This document shows positions 57,191 to 64,000 of a stretch of DNA of 64,000 nt, piece after piece (the first letter of the stretch is position 1; the number at the start of each line of letters is the position of its first letter). A program made the position numbers and the translations under genes. The stretch lies in assembly GCF_021129235.1 (NCBI RefSeq), contig NZ_JAJOMA010000009.1, forward strand, positions 212,441 to 276,440, read 5' to 3'. Under the pieces are notes generated by a model. The model saw only the letters and a list, made by a program, of their open reading frames with translations. It did no database searches and had not been told where the DNA came from. The DNA comes from Kineosporia mesophila. GTDB lineage: Bacteria > Actinomycetota > Actinomycetes > Actinomycetales > Kineosporiaceae.

Positions 57191-59644
57191 ATGACCTCAC
57201 GCACCGCTTCCCAACGACGGCGACGGGTGGCCGGGCTGCTCGGTACCGGACTGCTCGCCGGTGTCCTGACCGCCACCGGGGCGACGCCCGCCCAGGCGGT
57301 GCCCGCCGCGGTGACGGTGCCGGGGCCCTGGGGCGTGGCGGTGAACCCGGCGACCGACACCGCCTACGTGAGCAGCCGGTCCGGCAACGCGTTGCGCAGT
57401 GTGAGTGGCAACGCGACCGCCGGTGGGTCGGCGCCGGTCGGCAGCTTCCCGCTGGGCACGGCGTACAACCCGTTCAACGGCTACGTCTACGTGGCCAATT
57501 TCTCCGGGGGCAGCGTCACGGTGGTCGATCCGGCCACGATGACCGTCGTCGCCACGGTCTCCACGACGTCCCTGGGCGCGGTCGGTGCCAATCCCTACTG
57601 GGTGGCGGTGGACGAATCGACCGGCCAGGTCGTGGTCTCGTTCTACTCGGCGGGAGCCACGGTCGGGGTGATCGACCCGGCCACGAACGCACTGACCTCG
57701 CTCGCGCTGCCGGCCGGACAGAGTGGTGACCGGCACGTCGGGATCACGGTCGACTCCGTCCATCATGTTGCCTACGTGGCCGACTCGACCGCCGGGGCGG
57801 TCAGCGTCGTGCCGCTGAGCGGGTCGGCGCCGACGGCCGTCACGGTGGGCGGGAGCCCGGCCGGGGTGCTGTACTCGGCCGGGAAGGTCTACGTCGGGTT
57901 CGCCTCCGGCAGCCTGATGAAGGTGATCGACACGACCGCCGGCAACGCGGTCTCCTCGGTCACGGTCGGGAACACCCCCTCCGGCCTGGCCGTGGCGGCC
58001 CCGACGACCGCGGTGTTCACGATGAACAACGGCGACGGCACCCTGTCGGTGATCGACGGTTCGAGCGGCACGGTCGTCAACACCATCACCCCGGGCACGA
58101 CGAACGACTATCTCACCTGGGCCGCTGCCGACACCGTCAACAACCGGCTCTACGTCGGCAATTTCACCGCCGGCAAGGTGCACGTGCTGGCTCCGGCCGA
58201 CACCGAGGCCGCGAGCACGCTGGCACTGAGCGGGTCCGCGGCGTCCGTGACGGCCGGCGACACCGTCACCTACACGGCGACCCCGTCGAACGGCACGCGG
58301 CCGGTCACGTTCTACGACACCACGTCCGGCTCGACCGCGATCTCGTCCTGCACGAACGTGGCCCTGAGCGCGGGCAGCGCCTCGTGCACCGTGACCTACC
58401 CCTCGGCGGGCTCGTTCTCGGTCACCGCCCGGACCGCCGAGAAGAACTTCCTCTACCAGGCCGCCACGTCGTCCGCCAGCAGTGTGACCGTGGCGGCGGT
58501 CCCCGCCCCGACAACGACCGCACCACCCGTCATCACTCCTCCGGTCACCACTCCCCCCGTCACCACGCCGCCGGCCACCACCCCGACCGAACTGGCCCCG
58601 GACGCTCCGCGCGACATCAGCGTGAGGGGTGCCGACGCGTCCTCGATCGTGCGTTTTTCGGCCCCGGAGGACCACGGCTCGCCGATCACCGGCTACGAGT
58701 ACTCGCTCGGCGGCGGGGCTACCTGGAAAATGTGGGACGCATCCACTGACGCCGCGGGCACCGTCACCGGAACGGTCGGCGGGCTGACGAACACGAAGAC
58801 CTACTCACTCACGTTCCGCGCCCGCAACGCGGTCGGCCCCTCGGTCGCCTCGGACCCGGTTTCGGTGACACCGCGCGCCGAGCTGACCGGACCATCTTCG
58901 AAAACCTTGACCGGAAACGTAAAGACAGAATTCTCCGGGCAGCTGTCCGCGTCCGGCGGGATGGCGCCGTACACCTATGCCGCGGTGGGAAAGACGCTCC
59001 CGCCGAGGCTGACGCTCAGCGCGGCGGGCCGGTTCGGCGGGCGCCCCACCCAGGCTGGTACGTTCAGCGTGAAGGTCCGGGTAACCGACCACGAGGATGC
59101 CACCTCGGTTGCGACGCTGGACATCACGATCGAGAGGGCCACGGCCGCGTCCCTGTCCGCGATCTCCCGCTCGGGCCTGCTGCGCACGCCGGCGAACCCT
59201 GACCGCTACACCGGGAAGAAGCGGCTGACCAAGGCCTGGCAGGCATCCGCCGACGGAACCGACGCCTATCCGGTGTCCCGGCTGAAGGGCCTGAATCTGG
59301 TCGGTGGTCAGGCCGCGACACTTTCCGGCGACGGGCTTTTCGGGTTCGACCGAGGTGTTCTGACCCGGGCCGGGCGGGCCCAGGTGAAGGCGCTGGCCCA
59401 GACCCTCCAGGCCGAGGCGAAAGCGGTTCGCTGCGAGGGGTACACCGACTACGCCGGGTCCCGCCGCCACGAGCTGGAGCTCTCGCGGCAGCGGGCCCGG
59501 GCGGTCTGCGCGGCGCTCGTGCGGGAGAAGGCCGGGGTGGGGACGAAGTCCGTCGGCTACGGGCCCTCACATCCGGCCGTCGTGGGCGGCAGTGCGAAGG
59601 CTCGCCGCGAGAACCGCCGCGTGGTGGTGCTGGTGACCCGTTAG
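57191..59644 (+). CDS. Secreted beta-propeller/Ig/Fn3/OmpA-like surface protein
   Basis: 817 residues from ATG 57191 (AAAGGTGG 8-14 bases upstream; an in-frame GTG at 57179 adds four codons). Sec signal peptide with RRRR and cleavage near residue 36 (PAQA). Residues about 40-340 are YVTN/NHL-type propeller blades (VYVANFSGGSVTVVDPATM, RLYVGNFTAGKVHVLAP). An Ig-like domain lies at about 345-435, a Pro/Thr linker of TTPP repeats at about 437-470, Fn3 at about 475-565, and a putative-Ig domain at about 570-655. The C-terminal OmpA-like peptidoglycan-binding domain is at about 700-817 (CEGYTDYAGSRRHELELSRQRA, ARRENRRVVVLV). It is probably held on the cell wall through the OmpA domain. Function unknown; no link to the siderophore genes is evident beyond position. 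Confidence 0.88.
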   Translation: MTSRTASQRRRRVAGLLGTGLLAGVLTATGATPAQAVPAAVTVPGPWGVAVNPATDTAYVSSRSGNALRSVSGNATAGGSAPVGSFPLGTAYNPFNGYVYVANFSGGSVTVVDPATMTVVATVSTTSLGAVGANPYWVAVDESTGQVVVSFYSAGATVGVIDPATNALTSLALPAGQSGDRHVGITVDSVHHVAYVADSTAGAVSVVPLSGSAPTAVTVGGSPAGVLYSAGKVYVGFASGSLMKVIDTTAGNAVSSVTVGNTPSGLAVAAPTTAVFTMNNGDGTLSVIDGSSGTVVNTITPGTTNDYLTWAAADTVNNRLYVGNFTAGKVHVLAPADTEAASTLALSGSAASVTAGDTVTYTATPSNGTRPVTFYDTTSGSTAISSCTNVALSAGSASCTVTYPSAGSFSVTARTAEKNFLYQAATSSASSVTVAAVPAPTTTAPPVITPPVTTPPVTTPPATTPTELAPDAPRDISVRGADASSIVRFSAPEDHGSPITGYEYSLGGGATWKMWDASTDAAGTVTGTVGGLTNTKTYSLTFRARNAVGPSVASDPVSVTPRAELTGPSSKTLTGNVKTEFSGQLSASGGMAPYTYAAVGKTLPPRLTLSAAGRFGGRPTQAGTFSVKVRVTDHEDATSVATLDITIERATAASLSAISRSGLLRTPANPDRYTGKKRLTKAWQASADGTDAYPVSRLKGLNLVGGQAATLSGDGLFGFDRGVLTRAGRAQVKALAQTLQAEAKAVRCEGYTDYAGSRRHELELSRQRARAVCAALVREKAGVGTKSVGYGPSHPAVVGGSAKARRENRRVVVLVTR

Positions 59645-60048
59645 CGGATGATGCTCCCGCTGAGCACCGCGTCCGTGCCCCAGCACTGGCTCAGCCCCAT
59701 CTTCAGGCAGAGCTGGTGCAGGGCCTGCGAGTGCAGTTCGACGACCCGCGCCGAGTTGCCGGTGCGGTCGCCATCGTCGGAGAAGTGGCCCAGCACGTAG
59801 GGAAACTCGGGCGATCCCTTGGCCGTGACGGACCGCAGTACGGCCTTGCGGCCCAGCGGCCGGACCGCGGGGGTGCCCGCCCCGAACAGCGTGACGGTGA
59901 AGGTCGCCGGGGCCCCGGCCGGCGCCCCCTCCATCCCGAGCATCGCGGCGGTGACGTCGGCGCGGGCCTCCAGGCGCCGGTTGATCTCCTGCACCTGGTC
60001 GAGCTCGACGGTGTGGGTGGTGGTGGCGCGCTGATGACGAACGGTCAT
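59641..60048 (-). CDS. Small protein of unknown function
   Basis: 135 residues from an ATG with GGAGG six bases upstream, which supports it as a real gene; the longer frame to 60138 lacks a site. Content: N-terminal TTHTVELDQVQEINRRLEARADVTAAML (helical), a middle strand-rich part with TFTVTLFGAGTPAV, and a C-terminal part with two cysteines (LCLKMGLSQCWG). No signal peptide or membrane segment. Its TAA stop overlaps the stop of the converging surface-protein gene by two bases. I do not recognise the family. Confidence 0.7.
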   Translation of the reverse strand: MTVRHQRATTTHTVELDQVQEINRRLEARADVTAAMLGMEGAPAGAPATFTVTLFGAGTPAVRPLGRKAVLRSVTAKGSPEFPYVLGHFSDDGDRTGNSARVVELHSQALHQLCLKMGLSQCWGTDAVLSGSIIR

Positions 60049-60252
60049 GATGAACCTCCGGTGCCGGGGAGTCCCGTACCCGTACCCCCTTGTGCGGATG
60101 GCCGTGCCCGGCCGCTGCGCTGGTCTTCCGGGACCCAACTGCGAAGACGTGTCCGATCATGCGCCTGCGGGCGTCCGCTGCCCTCGCCATTGACCCGCAA
60201 GGCGCTGCGGGTTTGCCGTAGGCCTGCTGCGGTGGGGTCCTACGCTGGGGTC

Positions 60253-60885
60253 GTGGAGGACGAACCGATCTGGCGTATCGTGCTCGCCGACGACCATTCG
60301 ATGGTGCGTACCGGACTGCGCGCCCTGCTGGAGGCCGACCCGCGCTGTCACGTGGTGGGCGAGTGCGGCAACTTGTCGCGGCTGGCCGGTGAGGTGGACG
60401 GGGCCAAGCCGGACCTGGTGGTGCTGGACATCTCGCTGGGCCGGGAGAACGGGCTGGACGCCGTGCCGGCCCTGCTCGCCCTCGCCTCCCCGCCGCGCAT
60501 CCTGGTGCTGACCATGCACGACGACCCCGCGTTCGCCCGGGAGGCGCTGGGCCGGGGCGCGCACGGGTACCTGCTCAAGGAGGCGGCCGCGGCTGAGCTG
60601 ATCCGGGCGATCGAGCTGGTCATGGCCGGTGGCACCTACCTCCAGCCGCAGCTGGGCGCCCAGCTCGCGCGGCACGCACCGACCCCGGCCGAGCGGCTCA
60701 GCGAACGTGAGCGCGACGTGCTGCGGTTGCTGGCGCGCGGGCACACCAACGCCGAGATCGCGCACGAGCTGTTCATCAGCCTGCGCACGGTCGAGGCGCA
60801 CCGGGCGGGTCTGCGGGCGCGGCTGGGGGTTCATCACCGGTCGGAATTGGTGGACGAGGCCCGCCGGCTCGGGTTGCTCGGATGA
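60253..60885 (+). CDS. NarL/FixJ-family response regulator
   Basis: 210 residues from GTG 60253. Receiver domain (about 8-125): acidic pair ADDH, phospho-acceptor Asp 59 in LVVLDISLG, Thr in LVLTMHDD and Lys in GYLLKEA. LuxR-type helix-turn-helix at about 145-205 (LSERERDVLRLLARGHTNAEIAHELFISLRTVEAHRAGLRARLG). It overlaps the kinase gene by ATGA. The controlled genes are unknown. The neighbouring surface protein and the unknown small gene are candidates by position only. Confidence 0.93.
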   Translation: MEDEPIWRIVLADDHSMVRTGLRALLEADPRCHVVGECGNLSRLAGEVDGAKPDLVVLDISLGRENGLDAVPALLALASPPRILVLTMHDDPAFAREALGRGAHGYLLKEAAAAELIRAIELVMAGGTYLQPQLGAQLARHAPTPAERLSERERDVLRLLARGHTNAEIAHELFISLRTVEAHRAGLRARLGVHHRSELVDEARRLGLLG

Positions 60886-61895
60886 CTCGTCGTCCGGTGC
60901 TTCTGGGCGCCGGCGTCGGGATCGCGCTGGTGCTGGTCAGTGTCGGGATGGAGCTCACCGACGCCGAGCCGCACCTGATGATGTGGGTGGGGGCCACGGC
61001 CGGGGCTTGTTTCCTGGTGAGCGTGCCCTGGGTGCGGGGTGATGCCGACCGGGTGATGACGGTGCGGGCCCGGCTGCTGATCGGCGCCAGTTGCTCGGCG
61101 GTGCTGGCGGTGATCGGGCTGTGGCGGGCGACAGGCCGCGACGAGCCCGCGGTGCTGCTGTTGCTGGTGCCCTCGCTGCTGTTGTTCGTCACCGGGTTCC
61201 TGGCGATCCGGGAGGCCGGCCTGGCCGGTCACGCACGCCGGGTGCGGCAGTTGCGGGCGCGGTTCCAGGGGCAGGAGGACGAGCGCCGCCGCTGGGCGCA
61301 GGAGTTGCACGACCAGACGCTGCAGGATCTGGCCGCGATCGAGTTCTGGCTGGCCGGGCTGTCGCACACCCAGGACCCGGCGAAGCTGGCCGCCGGGGTG
61401 CAGGACGCCCGCGGGATGGTGCGCGAGCAGATCGGCGTACTGCGGCACCTGATCACCCAGATGCGCCCGCTGGCCCTGGACACCCTGGGTCTGCGCGCCG
61501 CTGTGGAAGACCTGGCCCGCCGCGGCGAGTCCCAGGACGACGCCGAGGTCACCTGCGACGTCACCGCCCTGCCCGACGACCTGGCGCCCGACACCCAGGT
61601 AGCGATCTACCGGATCGTGCAGGAGGCCCTGACCAACGCCCTGCATCACGCGGCCTGCCGCACCATCGACGTGCGAGCCGATCGCGACGGCACGAGCCTG
61701 CTGGTCACGATTCAGGACGACGGCAGCGGCATCCCCGACCCGGACCTGACCGACCCGTCCGGCGCCTCGTTCGGCCGGATCGGCATGCGTGAGCGCGCCG
61801 ACTCCCTGGGCGCCCGCCTGACCTGGAGCCTCCCGAGCGGTGGCGGCACCCTGGTGACCCTGAGAATCCCCGCCGCTACATCACCGCCGCACTGA
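60882..61895 (+). CDS. Sensor histidine kinase, HisKA_3/NarX type
   Basis: 337 residues. Four hydrophobic segments in the first 110 residues with very short external loops suggest a membrane-embedded or intramembrane sensor. HisKA_3 dimerisation helix with RRWAQELHDQTLQDLAAIE (His 143). HATPase domain with N-box IVQEALTNALHHA, G1 DDGSGIP and G2 GRIGMRERADSLGA. Partner of the response regulator just upstream. Its last 20 bp overlap the 3' end of the convergent glycosyltransferase gene. Confidence 0.93.
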   Translation: MTRRPVLLGAGVGIALVLVSVGMELTDAEPHLMMWVGATAGACFLVSVPWVRGDADRVMTVRARLLIGASCSAVLAVIGLWRATGRDEPAVLLLLVPSLLLFVTGFLAIREAGLAGHARRVRQLRARFQGQEDERRRWAQELHDQTLQDLAAIEFWLAGLSHTQDPAKLAAGVQDARGMVREQIGVLRHLITQMRPLALDTLGLRAAVEDLARRGESQDDAEVTCDVTALPDDLAPDTQVAIYRIVQEALTNALHHAACRTIDVRADRDGTSLLVTIQDDGSGIPDPDLTDPSGASFGRIGMRERADSLGARLTWSLPSGGGTLVTLRIPAATSPPH

Positions 61896-62988
61896 TCTCC
61901 GGCATCTCGGCGGTGTCCCGCGCGAACTCCATCGCCTTGCGGCGGAATGACGGTTCCCGGAGCACCGTCTCGATGGCCGTCCGGAGCCGCTGCCGCAACG
62001 GGCCGTCCGCGACGGGTTCCACCGTGAGCCCGGCCCCGGCCTCGGTCACGATCCGGGCGTTGGTCGGCTGATCGGCCATGAACGGCACGACCACCACCGG
62101 AACACCGTTCTCCAGGGCACCGAACGTCGTCCCCGCTCCCCCGTGGCAGACGATGACCGAGGCCGCCGCGAGCATCGGGTCCTGATCGACCCAGTCCGAA
62201 ACCATCACGTTCGGCGGGATCTCCTCCAGCCCCCGGCCGGGTTCCAGTCCCAGACGGGCTCCGGCCCCGCCGGTCGTCAGGACGGCCCGCACCGGCAGGT
62301 CCCGCAGGGCTTCCAGCGCCTCCCGGTAGACCTCGGCCGCCCCCGGGAGCGAGCTGACCACGGTCCCGAACGACACGAACACCTGCGGCCCGGGCTCTGC
62401 AGATCCCGGACTCTCGCGTCGTCCCCGCCCCGCACCGACCCGGACCCTGCGCGTGTCGGGGTAGGACGAGGGGTCGAGCCACACCGGAAGCCTGGTGAAG
62501 TACGTCGATGCCCGGATCGCCTCGACCACTCCGGCAGCGCGTTCCTCCAGGACCGGGGCGACGCCCTCCAGGGCACCGGCCTCGACCAGGGCCAGACCGA
62601 TGGCGATCTGCGCGTGACGGATCCCGCTCCGGTGGGCCGCGATCGCGCCGGCGAACTCGGCGGCCTCGTGCAGCACCAGCTCGGGCTCCCACTCCCGGCA
62701 GGCTCTCTCCAGAACCGGAAGGTAGGCCGTCGTGTTCAGACCGGCGAAGATCTCCCGGTCCACCGAGGCCGGCTGCCCGGCCCGCACCCGCGACCAGACC
62801 TCCGCAACATCGGCTTCCGACGGATCGGGCAGGAGCAGCACCCGCGCGCCGAGAGCATCCGCCTGGGCCCGGCGGACAGCGGGTACCGCGACGAGGACAT
62901 CATCCCCTCGCCTCAGCAATGCCTCCACGAACGGAATCACCGGACCGAAGTGTCCCGCACCGGACGAAGAGCTCAGGAGAATTCGCAC
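61876..62988 (-). CDS. GT1-family glycosyltransferase (macrolide/natural-product type)
   Basis: 370 residues from GTG 62988, where the GT-B fold begins VRILLSSSSGAGHFGP (the glycine-rich GHFGP loop typical of MGT/OleD-like enzymes). The frame is open 10 codons further upstream. The C-terminal half has FVSFGTVVSSLPGA, NVMVSDWVDQDPML and the sugar-nucleotide signature CHGGAGTTFGALENGVPVVVVPFMADQPTNA. It transfers a sugar from a nucleotide donor to a small hydrophobic acceptor. The acceptor is unknown, and antibiotic inactivation is plausible given the TetR gene 183 bp upstream on the same strand. Confidence 0.9.
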   Translation of the reverse strand: MRILLSSSSGAGHFGPVIPFVEALLRRGDDVLVAVPAVRRAQADALGARVLLLPDPSEADVAEVWSRVRAGQPASVDREIFAGLNTTAYLPVLERACREWEPELVLHEAAEFAGAIAAHRSGIRHAQIAIGLALVEAGALEGVAPVLEERAAGVVEAIRASTYFTRLPVWLDPSSYPDTRRVRVGAGRGRRESPGSAEPGPQVFVSFGTVVSSLPGAAEVYREALEALRDLPVRAVLTTGGAGARLGLEPGRGLEEIPPNVMVSDWVDQDPMLAAASVIVCHGGAGTTFGALENGVPVVVVPFMADQPTNARIVTEAGAGLTVEPVADGPLRQRLRTAIETVLREPSFRRKAMEFARDTAEMPEISAAVM

Positions 62989-63171
62989 AACCCCGCAATC
63001 TAGGCGGTGGACCAGCATCGGTTCCCATCCGGCGCATTGCCTGACCGATGCCGCTGGCCCATCCTCTCAAGAGGAGAGCCCCCCGGACATCCCGGGGCGG
63101 TTCCATCTGCGGTGGGGGCCGTTCCAGACGACGGGCGGTGTACGGAGCTGGCTGCGGATGGAAACCTTGGT

Positions 63172-63804
63172 TCAGTCGGTCAGGAGATCTGTCTGTCCCC
63201 GGAGCATGTCGATCATCGCGGCGACGGGTTCAGCGGCGGCGAACAGTTCTTCGGGAGTGCTGCGGTCGCCGTCGAGGTGAGAGAGCATCTCCAGACCGAG
63301 GTAGGCACCGACGGCCATCGATGCCAGGGCGCCGACGGGTACGAATGACTCGAATGCCTGGCCTTGGATCTGGGTGCGGATCAGGTTCTCGGCCAGCTCC
63401 TGCCACCGCGCTGTCTGCAGACGCACCTGCTCGGCCAGGCGCGGGGACGACACGGCAGCGGCGGTGAGTTCCTGGACGGCGGCCACGTGCCCCTGGCCCT
63501 GGTCCTCGCGGTACAGCTGACGCAGAGCGTCCAGGAGGTCGCGGGCGGCCTCGATGCCTTCGGTTCTGGCCCGGTACCGGGCGAACCGGTCCGAACTCGT
63601 GTATTCAGCGGTGGCCACGAAAAGGTCGTCAAGGTTCGAGAAGTAGTAGTAGATGACGCCGGGCGCAAACCCGCCGGTTCGAGCGATGGCGCGAGCCGTG
63701 GACTTTTTAAATCCCTGCGCGGCCAAGGTCGCGGCCGCCGCTCGAAGGATGTTCTCGCGCACCGACGACGAGATTTCAGCTGGTGGAACCGGGGTCATGG
63801 GCAT
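63172..63804 (-). CDS. TetR-family transcriptional regulator
   Basis: 210 residues from ATG 63804 (ATG 63798 is equally possible; no clear ribosome site). DNA-binding part ENILRAAAATLAAQGFKKSTARAIARTGGFAPGVIYYYFSNLDDLFVA at residues about 15-62, in which the YYYF after the recognition helix is diagnostic. The C-terminal ligand domain has AQELTAA-like helices and LRTQIQGQAFESFVPVGALASMAVGAYLGLEML. It probably represses itself and the glycosyltransferase gene through the dyad upstream of its start. Confidence 0.92.
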   Translation of the reverse strand: MPMTPVPPAEISSSVRENILRAAAATLAAQGFKKSTARAIARTGGFAPGVIYYYFSNLDDLFVATAEYTSSDRFARYRARTEGIEAARDLLDALRQLYREDQGQGHVAAVQELTAAAVSSPRLAEQVRLQTARWQELAENLIRTQIQGQAFESFVPVGALASMAVGAYLGLEMLSHLDGDRSTPEELFAAAEPVAAMIDMLRGQTDLLTD

Positions 63805-63831
63805 CAGTCTATGGGTGCGAGGAAACGATCT

Positions 63832-63845
63832 TGAACACCCGTTCA
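63832..63845. promoter_or_regulatory. TetR operator candidate
   Basis: Dyad TGAAC-ACCC-GTTCA, 28 bp upstream of the TetR start. The form (5-bp arms, 4-bp centre) matches many TetR autoregulation sites. Confidence 0.6.
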
Positions 63846-63918
63846 GGTTAGGTGCAGGCCCGCCTTGGGTCAGTCCGCACACGCAAAGCCGCATCGCTGG
63901 CCTGGATCTCTGACACCC

Positions 63919-63934
63919 CTGATGACATCATCAG
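63919..63934. promoter_or_regulatory. CTGATGA-CA-TCATCAG dyad
   Basis: Perfect 7-bp arms separated by two bases, in the intergenic space right of the TetR gene. The form resembles operators of GntR-type dimers. The gene it controls would lie right of the window or be the TetR gene itself. Confidence 0.5.
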
Positions 63935-63944
63935 ATGGATCCTT

Positions 63945-64000
63945 GCTAATCGTACGGCGATCTGCGCTAATCGTACGGCGATCTGCGCTAATCGTACGGC
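63945..64000. repeat. 21-bp tandem repeat running off the right edge
   Basis: Copies of GCTAATCGTACGGCGATCTGC start at 63945, 63966 and 63987: two complete and one cut after 14 bases. Identity between copies is complete over the visible bases. Each unit contains the palindrome CGTACG. The array may continue beyond the window. The spacer-less structure excludes CRISPR; iterons or clustered regulator sites are possible. Confidence 0.9.

Noticed and set aside
63945..64000. CRISPR array
   Set aside because: Units are contiguous without spacers, and the 21-bp unit contains no typical repeat ends.

Overview
The window reads as a stretch of chromosome from a high-GC actinomycete. Codon third positions are strongly G/C, GTG starts are common, ATGA/GTGA stop-start overlaps are frequent, and several promoters carry boxes of the IdeR/DtxR iron-repressor type. 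I cannot name the genus from sequence alone.

Left part (1-16 kb). On the minus strand lies a four-gene group with a vitamin B6 theme: an Old Yellow/trimethylamine-dehydrogenase-like flavoenzyme cut by the window edge, a YggS-type PLP homeostasis protein, PdxH, and a fold-type III decarboxylase homologue that has lost its PLP lysine. Next comes a second minus-strand operon (FIST sensor, GGDEF-EAL protein, MOSC protein, 2Fe-2S reductase). It is followed by a fused alpha-beta glycyl-tRNA synthetase on the plus strand, then a PadR-controlled ABC transporter and an AEC-family permease.

Middle (16-57 kb). This is a large iron/siderophore island. It holds two complete FecBCD-type importers, two heterodimeric ABC exporter pairs and a non-ribosomal peptide synthetase (NRPS) line. 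The line has an MbtH protein, a 1589-aa fusion of salicylate synthase with ArCP-Cy-A-PCP, a stand-alone salicylate-AMP ligase, a 6007-aa five-module NRPS, and a free-standing adenylation domain. Four promoters carry IdeR-like boxes (each about 15 of 19 by hand count). Adenylation codes read by hand predict salicylate, then Thr (heterocyclised), Gly-like, D-Thr, N-methyl-N5-hydroxyornithine, Ser and D-N5-hydroxyornithine. The last module of the giant NRPS has no adenylation domain (C-PCP-E). The free adenylation protein encoded 3 bp downstream carries a hydroxyornithine code and probably loads that module in trans. No thioesterase, ornithine N-hydroxylase or phosphopantetheinyl transferase gene is visible in the window. 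The product is therefore best described as a mixed phenolate-oxazoline/hydroxamate siderophore of the mycobactin/amychelin/coelichelin chemical family. A truncated importer permease gene (pseudogene) sits beside the exporter promoter.

Right part (57-64 kb). Here are a secreted multi-domain surface protein (beta-propeller, Ig/Fn3 domains, OmpA-like C-terminus), a small unknown protein, a NarL-type two-component pair, and a macrolide-type glycosyltransferase under a TetR regulator. At the extreme right edge is a 21-bp tandem repeat next to a strong dyad, both continuing toward unseen sequence.
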